A stretch of DNA of 64,000 nt from Phytophthora quininea (taxonomy: Eukaryota; Oomycota; Peronosporomycetes; Peronosporales; Peronosporaceae): the NCBI GenBank assembly GCA_011947345.1, contig JAAVTG010000581.1:806001-870000 (forward strand), in the 5' to 3' direction. Shown piece after piece: positions 1 to 9,980 of the stretch (position 1 is its first letter; each line of letters starts with the position of its first letter). The notes beneath the pieces were generated by a model that saw only the letters and a list, made by a program, of their open reading frames with translations, was not told where the DNA came from and ran no database searches. Position numbers and translations under genes: made by a program.

Positions 1-1012
1 TCTCCGTGCTGCTCGATGACGTCTGCCGGCAGCGGTGACGAGCCGCCGGTGGTGGTGTTGAGCAGTCCGAACTCGTCGTACTTGGCCAGGATGTGGCCCA
101 CCGCGCGGTTCAGGTAGGACTCGCTCAGGTTCTTGGACACGTAGATGTAGTCGTAGAGCGCGTCGTAGTAGTCGGAGCCCGTGGGCATCTCCAAGTCCAT
201 TCCGGCGATCAAACTCTCCGCCGCCGAGTGGGTGGCTCCCCAGTCACTCACGACGATGGTTGAGCTGTTGTATTCGTTGCGGATGGTGTCGAATAGGTCC
301 TGGTTCTGACAGGCCTGGACGCCGTTCACCTTGGTGTACGAGCACATGAGCGTCGCACCGTTACCCTCTTGCAGGAGCGTCCCGGGGCGACCCAGTACAG
401 CTCCTTAAGCACCTGCAGGTCGACGATGCTGTTCACGGCGCTACCACTTGCACCAGAGTACGACGGACCGATCTGCTTGGGGTTGGCCATCGTGCCCTGG
501 TCCTGGACAGCCTTGACGCCTTGCACGCCGAGACGCGCGTTCAGGAACGGATCTTCACTGTACGACTGCCAGAAGTTGCCTTCGTACACGTCGCGCAGGA
601 TGTTGACACGCGGATACAGCGCCACGGCGATGTTGAAAAGCTTGGACTCTTTGCCGGTGATGACGCCGTGCTGGTACGCGGCGTCGAGCGACCAGGTAGC
701 GGCGACGTTCAGCTGCATCGGAGACCCCGTCGAGTTCTGCACGATATTGACGCCGGCTTCACCGTCGGTGAGGCGAATCTCGGGGATGCCTAGAGACTCG
801 ACGCCAGCGTTGTAGCCGGCCTGCTGCTGGTTGCCGTACGTGTCGACGTCGCCGTGCACGAGGCCGACCTTCTGCTCTGGTGTCAAACTCTCAACCAAAG
901 CGTCAACTTTGCTGTTGCCAGTGCGCCAGGAGACTTCAGCTTGGTAGTCGTATTCGGCGGCGGCGAGGCGAGCGCAGAGCGCCACCGTGATGGCCCACGA
1001 TAGTCGGACCAT
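1..1012 (-). CDS. Secreted glycoside hydrolase family 3 beta-glucosidase, 3' part outside the window
   Basis: The protein starts with a signal peptide (MVRLSWAITVALCARLAAA, ATG at 1010-1012). The GH3 N-terminal barrel follows, with conserved stretches such as SLTPEQKVGLVHGD, LYPRVNILRDVYEGNFWQS and DPFLNARLGVQGVKAVQDQG. The frame is lost at the C/G run 381-387. The next frame continues the family exactly through GATLMCSYTKVNG and SDWGATHSA, which carries the aspartate that serves as nucleophile in GH3 enzymes. One added base in the run restores the frame, so sequencing error is more likely than decay. Role by family: hydrolysis of beta-linked glucosides outside the cell. The upstream in-frame ATG at 1189 is less likely because the signal peptide starts at 1012. 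The C-terminal domain lies beyond base 1. Confidence 0.85.
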
Positions 1013-1341
1013 GACGGATGCTTGTAGTCCGAACTGTGGAGTGGAGAGCAAATGTGCGAATGACGTAGGCCACAGGTTGAGCTTCTTGGTGGCGTCGAGT
1101 TTGCGTGAGCGCCTTGGTTCAGTCTGGGACGGCCATGCTTGTCCGCTTGGTGCAAGGTTCAACTTGTACAGAAATGACAAGAGTGGCACGACGTAGTGGA
1201 TCTATCTGCTTAGTCAAGCATTTCAGCAATCGCGGCTGGTTGAGTTTCTTCGATAGCTGCCTGGCACACGCCATTGAGAACCGAAGGAGAGAGAGAGAGC
1301 TGTGTAGTGTTTTGTAGTTGGTGTGAAACCAACTTAAACCT
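1013..1341. other. Upstream region of the GH3 gene, no gene seen
   Basis: Only short overlapping frames occur here, without recognisable motifs. The stretch should hold the promoter of the leftward GH3 gene, but I see no convincing initiator. Confidence 0.4.
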
Positions 1342-1992
1342 CTATGTGGGGTGGTGACGTTGAGTAGATCTACTTGTATCTCTCTCTGGAGAACATGGCC
1401 AACCGCTTGGGTCAGTAACTCCACCATATGCGATTGCAGTGTCCATTTCTTTTGACGCTTTCATCACGGATCGGACTTCCCGCCAGTAGTTCAACTCGGC
1501 ACTAGCAGCATATCGCGATACTGCATCCACACAACTTTGAGCAGCGCTTGTGCTGATCGAGGCGATGTAGAGATCAAGATAGAACGCAACTTGTCTGGAC
1601 CCTGATGCACTGCACCGGTTTCCCGGCGCGCACGGACCTCCCCTCATGGAGTAGCGATGCATGTAGTTGCAGTGTGAGGAATGCAATCTACTCATCCATC
1701 GTTTTGGCGCTAGTAATTCGTTGTAGTCCTGGAAATCTACTACAGCACGTGGAAAACTAACTCCAGGCAGCACATTGCAGACGCAAACGGCAAGCAATAA
1801 TAATGTGGTGTCATATCGACATACCGAGGTGTGTGTTCGCAGTTGAAGCTCAAAGCCATAAACAGTGGGCTTCAGTTGATTCCTTCGAACATAAAGCAGA
1901 CGATGTTGATTATCTTCGAGAATGTTTAGTACGATGAAAAGAATAGAGTCACTTCTTCTCGAACGAAAACGAACTCTTGTCGTCCTCTCCAA
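1342..1992 (-). mobile_element. Possible Ty1/copia retrotransposon pol fragment
   Basis: A 216-codon open frame. Its C-terminal part, VSRYAASAELNYWREVRSVMK followed by KEMDTAIAYGG, resembles the RT/RNase H junction of copia polyproteins. There the consensus is a 'LSRY..P...HW..VKRVLRYLK.T' segment followed by a GY-DADWA segment. The rest is not recognisable and no LTR was found. The call rests on one short motif, so an unrelated degraded gene is possible. Confidence 0.3.
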
Positions 1993-2219
1993 CTCGAACG
2001 CAGCACAATCCCCTTGTAGCTGCTATACCTCTACTGTGCTGTGAAGGCTACGTAGGATACAGCGCTATGGCCAATTTCCGAGTGCCGCTACGTTTCTCTT
2101 TTCCCTTTCACGAAGGATCTGTCTGTTGAGTCAACTTCAACTCGTTGGCTTAAACTGCAATCACATTCATTATCGACGCTGATCACTGCACATGCATATT
2201 TCCAAGCATATCGCTCTTC

Positions 2220-3207
2220 TCAGACGGACCCCACACACAGTCGGCAAAACGTTTGGGCAGTCACAACGTCAGCGTTCGGCGCCAGAATCGTCTTCTTGTA
2301 GACTTCTCGGTCTCTGCAGAGCGCAATGTAAATGGGAGGATCGGCACTCCTGCCATTTTCCAGCGAGGGGGCGAAGAGCGTCTCCATCTCTCGTAGCTGG
2401 TTGGTGTCAATAATTTTCTCCATTTTCATATTAACCTCGAGGAAAGCCACCCGTTCCATGAACCATCTGCAGACGTGAACTTTGCAATGCTGTCAATGTC
2501 AGCTCAGATACGCCATACTGTCCAGACCATTCCACCACTCCAAGTATCGGTCGTTCTCTTTCCTTTTGACGTTCCACTTGACCTCGACTGCGCGTACTTT
2601 CAGCGGTTTAAACGCGTTATCCTGCGACTCATTCAGAGGACAGTCCGCTACGACAATGCACAGCGTTCTCTCGCTCGCAAGATGATGCACACAGTTCTTA
2701 AACAAGCTGTCCATCAAGTACGCATTCATGCGAGCATCGATCGCCCAACCACACATTATATTCAGGCACTACGGTCAATAGTAAGTGGACAGCGGCTTCC
2801 ACGTCAATGACCTGGCGCCAGTTATGTCGCCCTTCCAAAGACTGGGATATGGTGCCATCGGACTCTTGGAGTGCGAAGACGATCAAGTACGAACGGCGTC
2901 AGAGCAACCTGGCCTTCGTCGACACCAAACAGATCGTTTGCAACTGCCGTGTGGATCGACGCCAAACTTTACTGCACAAACCGCCGGACGGAACCTCCCG
3001 AATAGAAGAATCGATCGCTCATCTCGTCTTGAGCAAAGTGGAAGATGTTTTCCCCAGATTCATCAGGTCTTGTTGCAGCCAACTCGACAGCGTTAAACAA
3101 TGAGCAAACTCTGCTTGCCGGGAAGATAAATCCAACGTAGCCAAAAGAGAAAACGTTTCCAACCCACCAGACAGCTTCTCAAAAGAAATCCATTCAGCAA
3201 CAGCCAA
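2220..3207 (-). pseudogene. Degenerate Crinkler/RHS-like gene
   Basis: Four overlapping leftward frames read as one broken protein: about 3207-2960 (with FYSGGSVRRF near 2975), 2886-2698 (VWLGDRCSHECVLDGQLV), 2756-2499 (VVADCPLNESQDNAFKPL, VRAVEVKWNVKRKENDRYLEWW) and 2459-2220 (IYIALCRDREVYKKTILAP, AQTFCRL). A 'YSGGS-R-F' motif and the tryptophan-rich tail are, from memory, typical of Crinkler C-terminal regions and related retrotransposon-hot-spot-like proteins of Phytophthora. I could not test this. No LFLAK N-terminal domain is present. At least three frame changes make it non-functional as read. Confidence 0.45.
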
Positions 3208-3218
3208 ACACTCTCTAC

Positions 3219-4133
3219 GCGAACCAGCTCGGGTATGAACTTAAGACAGATCTTTGTGCAGCTGTTAAGCTAGAGCAAGTCAAAATCGTGGAAGCTCTTC
3301 TTAACAGTGACGATCCGTCCGTCAAATGCGATCCGGACAAGACAGCCATGGGCCTTGATACCAACGGGGAGCTGTGGGTACTACTCAAGGTCTACGCAGA
3401 TATCGACTCGGCTATCTCGTCGAGGAACAAATACGCAGTGAAGTCAGCGATGAAAAATATTCTCACCAAAGCTACCATGAGGAAGGACGTGTTACCGGCG
3501 TATGCAGCACTTCAGAATGCAGTAGCTACAGCCCCTGGCCACTGGAAAGGTCAATTGATAGAGGTCATCGAGCAATTTGAGATCGACGTGCTTGACTGCG
3601 CTCTACGCACAGGACCGACGGAGTTTGTGGATGCAGTAGTCAAGACGGTGGTGAAGCCTGGTCGTTTGGCTTCCCCGACATTGAATCATGGCGAACACGC
3701 ACTCCACGTAGCTGCTTCTTGCGGAGACTTGGCCATGGTAACCCACCTATCAGCAAACCACGAGTGCTATTCAATCGCTCTCGATCACAACTGAAATACG
3801 CCAAGAAATCTCCTTAATGAAGAGGAAAAGCAAGTCCGCTTCATCCTCGAACAACACGAGAAGAAAACCAAGCTCATGGAGGTGGCGTCAAGACTGCTGA
3901 CCCAAGAAGAAGTTACAGTGAGGAAACTGCTCGAACTGCCTGGAAACATGACCAGCATCTATGGTCTGCGCGATGACTTTTGGTTGGTCAACGGTGCATT
4001 GGATGACGGTGATATGAAGCTGCTGTTGAAGCAAACGTTCCAGAAAGCAGTGGACATAAAGCTCATGTACGACGACAATGCTGCTCTGTTCTTCAAGGAG
4101 GAACAGCGAGAATGTCGACGTACGGAGCTCTAA
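3219..4133 (+). pseudogene. Ankyrin-repeat protein broken by one nonsense codon
   Basis: One reading frame runs from about 3219 to 4133, interrupted only by TGA at 3792-3794. Before the stop it reads ...EHALHVAASCGDLAMVTHL... ALDHN; after it, NTPRNLLNEEEKQV and on to MEVASRLLTQEEV. In ankyrin repeats the D-x-x-G-x-T-P turn carries glycine at exactly the stop position, so a GGA to TGA change is the simplest explanation. The segment LKTDLCAAVKLEQVKIVEALL before 3294 also fits an ankyrin helix pair. No clean start codon was identified; the upstream part of the frame reaches a stop near 3138. Its role is unknown, and ankyrin proteins are numerous in oomycetes. Confidence 0.55.
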
Positions 4134-4404
4134 ATGACTCGTTGATTGTCGCAACTGGCATCTCTTCCTTTTCGTACAAGAACTTGAGTACGACAAACTT
4201 TTTGCAGTCTCAAACGCTTTATGTAGCGCCGGAGGGAGACTTGCTACTTGTTGTAAAGAAATCCCACCTTTTCCACTCCGCCCCACGCGCAGGGGGGTTG
4301 ACGGCAAGTTTTGATTCTGCCGGAAGGGAAATGAGATAAGAAAAAGTTTTAAAAATATATCGTATGTATTGAACAAGGCCATTTCTTGCTGTAGCTCGGC
4401 ATTT

Positions 4405-7400
4405 TTACCGCTTCTGGCTGTTGACGAAGCGCAGGCCGATGAGCGCGATCACTCGGAACGCCACGATGAAGGCGATGACGATGAAAAAGTTGGGCCAGAT
4501 CTCGTCGTGCTTCATGCCGAACACGTCCTCTGTGAATTGCTTGACGGTGACGGCACCCGTGGCCACTGGGGCGTTCTTCAACGGCTGACAACCAAGTTCC
4601 GAGCCGACCTCACTCCACGCCTTGGTAGCCTCGTCGTACGAAGGTTCATGGGGGCAATCGGCAAACACTAACGCGCCGAGGATGGCGAGCGAGAACCGCT
4701 GTGGCGTGATCGTGTAGAGCCACTTGTAGCCCTGCGGAATGAGGTTCGCCGGCGGACTGAAACCCATGAAGAGGAAGAAGACCGAGTTGACGAGGATGCC
4801 GATGATGCCAGCCACTTCTTCACTTGGCAGCAAGTAGACGAACATCTGCCCCATGTACGTGAGCATGAGGATTAGCAGTGACGTGTTGACCCAGTACATG
4901 ACGAACGCGTAGAAGCTCGTGAACTGCACCAGCGGGAAGAAGATGGCCGTGAACACCAACGTACCGCCGAACACGTACGGGATCTCGACAATCGTCGATC
5001 CGATAAAGTACCAGAAGGCGTTGTAAGTCTGCGAGGCCCGTTCGCGGTAGAACGCCGGACGGTCGGCCGAAGCCACCGACAGCACACACTGGAACGAGAT
5101 CATGCCGTTGAACAGTGTCGCCATGAAGAGCATGCCCATACCCGAGTTCAGACCTTGGTACGTGTCGTACTCGGCCTGCGTGAACGTCACGCCGAACAGC
5201 AACGCCAAGAACACCGACATGCCCACACGCGTCAGGTTGTATGTGGGGATCTCCAGTACATGTCCAGAAAGCGTTTGATGAGGAACCTCGCCTGGGTCGC
5301 TGATGACGCCGCTCGCTTCCTGGCAAAAGTCAATTCCGCAGTGTCGGCAGACGGTTTGCCGATTCCTTCGCAGCTCAAAGCGTGGTCCAACTTCTGCTTC
5401 TGCTCGCTGTCCTGGAAAGTCGACACGAAGTCCATGCCATCCGCCGAGTTGTTGGACACACCAGCGCCGATACACTCCAGCATCCACGTCGCGGGGTTGT
5501 ACTTGGGCGGCAATGGTGACATACCCGGAAGACCTTCGAAGTAGTCGACCAAGTGCTTGCACTTGTGGCCCAAGTCGCCGAAGAACACGGTCTCACCTCC
5601 ACGCTTCAGCAGGAGGAGGCTGTCGAACAAGAAGAACACTTCCGAGGACGGCTGGTGGATCGTGCAGACAATGGTGCGTCCCGAGTCGGCCACCTTACGA
5701 ACTCCGTCCATAATGACCTTGGCAGAGCGAGCATCGAGACCACTCGTGGGCTCGTCGAGGAAAAGCACACTAGGCTGAGCTGCCAACTCAACGCCGATCG
5801 TCAAGCGCTTCATTTGCTCCGTGGAGCTGCCGCGAATGATTTGGTCGGCAATGTCGTGCATGTCCAGCAGCGTCAAACATTCCTCGACCGAGTCGTACTT
5901 GGCGCTGTCTGGCACACTGGCGTCCTGGCGCAGGAATGCGCTGAAGGTGAGAGCCTCACGGATCGTCGACGCCTCCGAGTGGATATCCATCTGCTCGCAG
6001 TATCCCGTGCATCGTCGGATAGCAAGTTCGTTGGCCTCGTACCCGTTCAAGAGAATCTCACCGGTGATCTTGCCGCCGGTCTTGCGGTTGGCAATCACGT
6101 CCATCAAGGTCGTCTTACCAGCCCCAGAAGCTCCCATTAGTGCCGTCATTTTGCCAGGTAGAGCGAAGCCGCTGATCCCCTTGAGCAATTCAATCGATTC
6201 CTTCGGGTTCGACGGCTTCGGCACCGAGTAGCGCAAGTCCTTGAACGCCACCGTCACCGGCGTGAAGGTCGTGTTGCGAGACGCCACATCCAGCATCACT
6301 TCACTCGCGGTTAAAGACTTCTCAGCACTACGAGCTGTTGGGGTGCTAGTGAGACGGTAAGCGTCTTCGTCGTCGACTGGTTTGGTAGCGCCGACATTTT
6401 CAGGCGCCTCGTAGCGCTTGTACTCCAGCGCGAGGTAGCCGAGCGTCATGCACGTCACGTAGAAGACCACCATGTAAATGAGAGAGTAGAGGATCCACAC
6501 CTTCTCCGTCTTGAGGTCAAACAACTGCAGATAGTATTCGCCCATGGTGACGCCTTCGGTCGAGCAGTAGTCGACTCCTCCGTACTCGCAGACGTCCAAC
6601 GCAGACGACCGGTACTCGATAATGGCAAGAGCACGAAGCGTCCAGGAGACCGGCGTGATCCAGTACAGCCAGATGAAGTAGCCAGGGATTTGGCTCTCGG
6701 TGATGATGAAGCCCGCAAAGATGATGAAGATCAACGTCGACGCCATGGAAATGGGGGTCGCGATGTTGATGTCGGGAGCAGCAGCCGTCAACACGAAGAA
6801 GAACGAGCCCAGCCCAAAGTTCGTCGCGAAAAGCACCAGCAGGAAGAGCAAGAACTCCAGCACCTCTGACACAAAGCCGCACATCCAGTACACCAACGTG
6901 CCGAAAATGAGCGTCTCGGCGATGCAAAGCGGTAGCTGACTGACCGAGTTGGCGAATACGTAGCTCGCAGTGTGAAAGAAGTTCGCACCGCGTTGCTTGT
7001 AGAAGATTTCACGAGCTGCCATGAATGTCGGTAGTTGCGAAGCCTGACCGAGCGACAGGAACAACGTGCCGGCGAAGATGATGCCCATGACTACCTGGAT
7101 CTCGGTCGGGTCGAATTGGAAAAACGTCGTAGCGTACAACAGCCCCATGACTGTGATCATGAGCGCACGACCAAAGAGGTACGGCTTGTTGCGTCCGATG
7201 ATGAACATTTGTCGGCGAAGCAGCGTCAGCGCACTGGCCTGGAAAGACTGGTGGAACTCAGGCATCGGCTTCATGTTCTTCTCCGCACATTCCACCAGCA
7301 GATTGCTCGTCGGCGTTTGCAGTAGCTGCAAGTTGTTCTGGTAGATGTGCGACTCGCGGAAGACGCGGGCAAACTCGCGGGGGTCGCGAGGGTGCATGTA

Positions 7401-8546
7401 GTTGGTGATCGGAAGACTCACTTCGTATTGGAACTGCTGCTTCGTGCCCAGGTCCATCAGGTAGTCGGCTACGTCACGTCCCTGAGGGCATTCGAAGCCC
7501 AAGCTGGCGAAGTACGGCACCACTTCGCTCATCGGACCATGGTACATGACCTCACCGGCGTTCAAGATCATCAGGTCGTCAAAGAGAGCCACAACTTCGG
7601 GGGCAGGCTGCAGTAGAGCAATCACCACGGTCTTGTGGAAACGGTGGGCGATGCTGCGCTGGGTGTTGATAATGTCGAACGTAGCGGCACTGTCAAGCCC
7701 CGTACTGATCTCGTCCATGAGTGTCATGTACTTCATGCCGAACTCCATCTCGCCGGTCGTGACACGCTTCCGTTCGCCACCAGAGATGCCGCGCATCAGA
7801 GCGTCGCCCACAATGGTGTCTTGGCAAAGACTCAGTCCAAGCTGGTTGACCACCACCTCCGGGTAGTTGTCGAAGAGTGACTTGACAACCGCCAGCGCCT
7901 CAGCATTCTCCTCGGGTTTGCCTTGGGTCAGGAGTTCACCTGCACGTCGCTGGAGCTCACCGCCGCAGAATTCGTGAGCATATTCGAGCGTCTCTCGCAC
8001 TGTAAGCGTTGCAAAGTGTTTGTCGTGCTGCGGCACGTACGACACGAACTGCGGCAGCGTTCTCTTGATCTCCTGTTGGGTGAGACCGTTGTACGTGATG
8101 TCGCCTGCAATTTCAATGTTCTTGGCCATGGGGAAGCGTCCGCTGAGCACCTTCATGAGCGACGACTTGCCCGAGCCAGGTTGACCCAACACAAGGGTCA
8201 TCGTGCCCGGCCTGAAGGACCCGGTCACGTTCTTGAGGATATCCTTGTGCACCACCTGCTTCTTGCGACCGATGCCGGACAACGACTTCTTGACGGTGTT
8301 CCAGAGCGTGGGGAGGTCGTTCGAAGTCCCGTCGTCTTCTACGACAGTGATATCGGCCGACACCGACAGGTCGTTGAAGCGAACCTCCATCTGAGGGAGT
8401 TCTCGACCCATAGAGGTCTCAAGTCGGGAGGCGACGAATTCGTGCAGCGCTGCCGGGCCGTTGGCCAGCAACGTTTTGCCAGACTCGAGGCCGATCTGCT
8501 TGCTGGTCGAGCCCTGCTCCACTTCAGCGACCGCTTTGTCGGCCAT
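4405..8546 (-). CDS. Full-size ABCG/PDR (pleiotropic drug resistance) ABC transporter
   Basis: About 1,380 residues in the order NBD1-TMD1-NBD2-TMD2, the reverse order typical of PDR pumps. NBD1 has Walker A GQPGSGKSSL, signature SGGERKRV and Walker B LMDEISTGLDSAA. NBD2 has Walker A GASGAGKTTL, the degenerate signature STEQMKRLTIG usual for PDR proteins, and LFLDEPTSGLDARSA. TMD2 ends in several hydrophobic helices. The frame changes at the GGGG run 5245-5248: upstream it reads DMYWRSP, and TYNLTRVGMSVFLALLFGV continues in the neighbouring frame. One extra base restores it. I chose the start at 8546 (MADKAVAEV) over 8681 because an initiator-like sequence lies only about 10-25 nt upstream. 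By family it exports amphipathic drugs or lipids at the plasma membrane. Confidence 0.93.
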
Positions 8547-8554
8547 CGGCACTG

Positions 8555-8570
8555 TGAAATTGGTCGAGTG
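8555..8570 (-). promoter_or_regulatory. Oomycete initiator-like element before the PDR gene
   Basis: On the minus strand the sequence is CACTCGACCAATTTCA. It resembles the oomycete core promoter (an Inr of TCAYTYY type followed by a flanking CAATTT). It sits 9-24 nt upstream of the chosen ATG, consistent with the very short leaders of oomycete genes. Confidence 0.35.
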
Positions 8571-9901
8571 TCGCTCAGCCAGGAAGTTTGGGAATGAGCT
8601 CGGGACTTGGTAGGGAGATCGCGGTACTGATTGTGGCAAAGCAGGCTGGCACTCCAATCGATAATCACGATCGAACGCCACCCAGATGGCCAGTGTAACG
8701 TCACGACGGCCAAGATGCAGCCATCCGGAGCGGAGACAACGACGGATGTATCCGATATGTACCGAGTTGAGCTCAGCTCTGGTGGACGCTAGCTGTTATT
8801 GTAGCATCCTAAGCTAGAATCCAAGAGCATTCAGGAGCTTCAGGACCGTGTTTCCGTTGCCATTTACGCGAGACCCCTACCACGATTTGATGATGCGTCG
8901 CGGTAAGCCTTTCAATGTTCGTCTCGTCCAAAATGACAAAGTCCTGTAGCTGGACCGTGCCTGAAGGTGACGCTCTCTCCGAAGTGTTCATTTGCGTGTT
9001 GTTGCAGCGTTGAGCGGGCAAACAGATCTGCTTTTTCGATCAGAGTTTAACTCGATTTTTGCAAAATACAGCAACAGCCGCAGCCCCAGTCCCGGGGTTT
9101 ACGCGGTGTCCAAACACGAAAAGCTTACGGCTCGTTGCATCGCAGATTGGTTCCAACAGTCTGTAGTAATCTCAGCGTGCTGGAGCCAATCCGTAGTCAC
9201 TTGTTTTGGCCTTTGCGGAGGCCTCGCGAAAAGCTACTTGTTGTCTGGTACAACCTTACCTAAGCAAGCCAAACTACTGCGAGAGTTGACCTCATCCACG
9301 CGGCGATCGAGGGGAGGAGGTCACTCTTGGAAGCCGCCGGGACAGAAGTAATTATCGTAGTCATTCCAAGAAGCGCCATGACGAGCGACTTGTTTGAGGT
9401 GGGGGTCGTGAAAGCTGCAGCAAACATATTTCATTCGACAATTCCACGCAATGCCACCAGCAAAACCACAATCCCATGGATCAGACACGAAACACTTGCC
9501 GCTGCAACCTCATTGTCCAGTCGGAAGCTTCTTCTGTGCATGAGGAGTGATCTTCCGCGACAAGCAGCAGTTGGACATTCGACCAGTCAGCACATTCCAA
9601 GCCCAGTCCTACTTCTTGCCTACCGTGTCGTGTGCAGCAGCTCCGGGCTCGCGCATGGAGCCTGGCCTCGTTCAAGTACCCCAATCGTCGACGACGGTCG
9701 GACCCAACTAGTTGACCGCCGATGAGCAGGGATTGGCTCGCGTGCTGGGTCAGTTATCAACTCAACGGGGTTTGTGGCCTGTTCCTCCTGTAGTCACGCC
9801 GCTCTCTCCTTTAGATAAACTTCTAGATCATATCGTTGGGATGCATTCCTACGGTGGCAATCTCAGTCTCGTCTTGCCAAATATTTTTTCCATCGAGATT
9901 T
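8571..9901. other. Intergenic region between divergent genes, no supported gene
   Basis: Open frames here are short and carry no recognised domain: for example 9327-9725 on plus, 132 codons, and 8809-9021 on minus with a FVILDETNIERLT stretch. The region should include the 5' flank of the PDR gene and of the MIF4G gene. Confidence 0.4.
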
Positions 9902-9943
9902 CTATCGTAATATTTGCGATACCATTCCCGAATATTACGATAG
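9902..9943. repeat. Perfect 13-bp inverted repeat just upstream of the MIF4G gene
   Basis: Arms CTATCGTAATATT (9902-9914) and AATATTACGATAG (9931-9943) are exact reverse complements around a 16-nt loop. The hairpin ends 37 nt before the ATG at 9981. It may be an operator-like palindrome, a leader hairpin or the end of a small transposon. Confidence 0.7.
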
Positions 9944-9980
9944 CTTGAGCTCACCGCTCTGTCCGCCAGCGCTCCGCAGT

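Noticed and set aside
4405..8546. Programmed ribosomal frameshifting in the PDR gene at 5245-5248
   Set aside because: No slippery heptamer or downstream structure evident, and the same one-base loss occurs in many unrelated genes, so sequence error is simpler.
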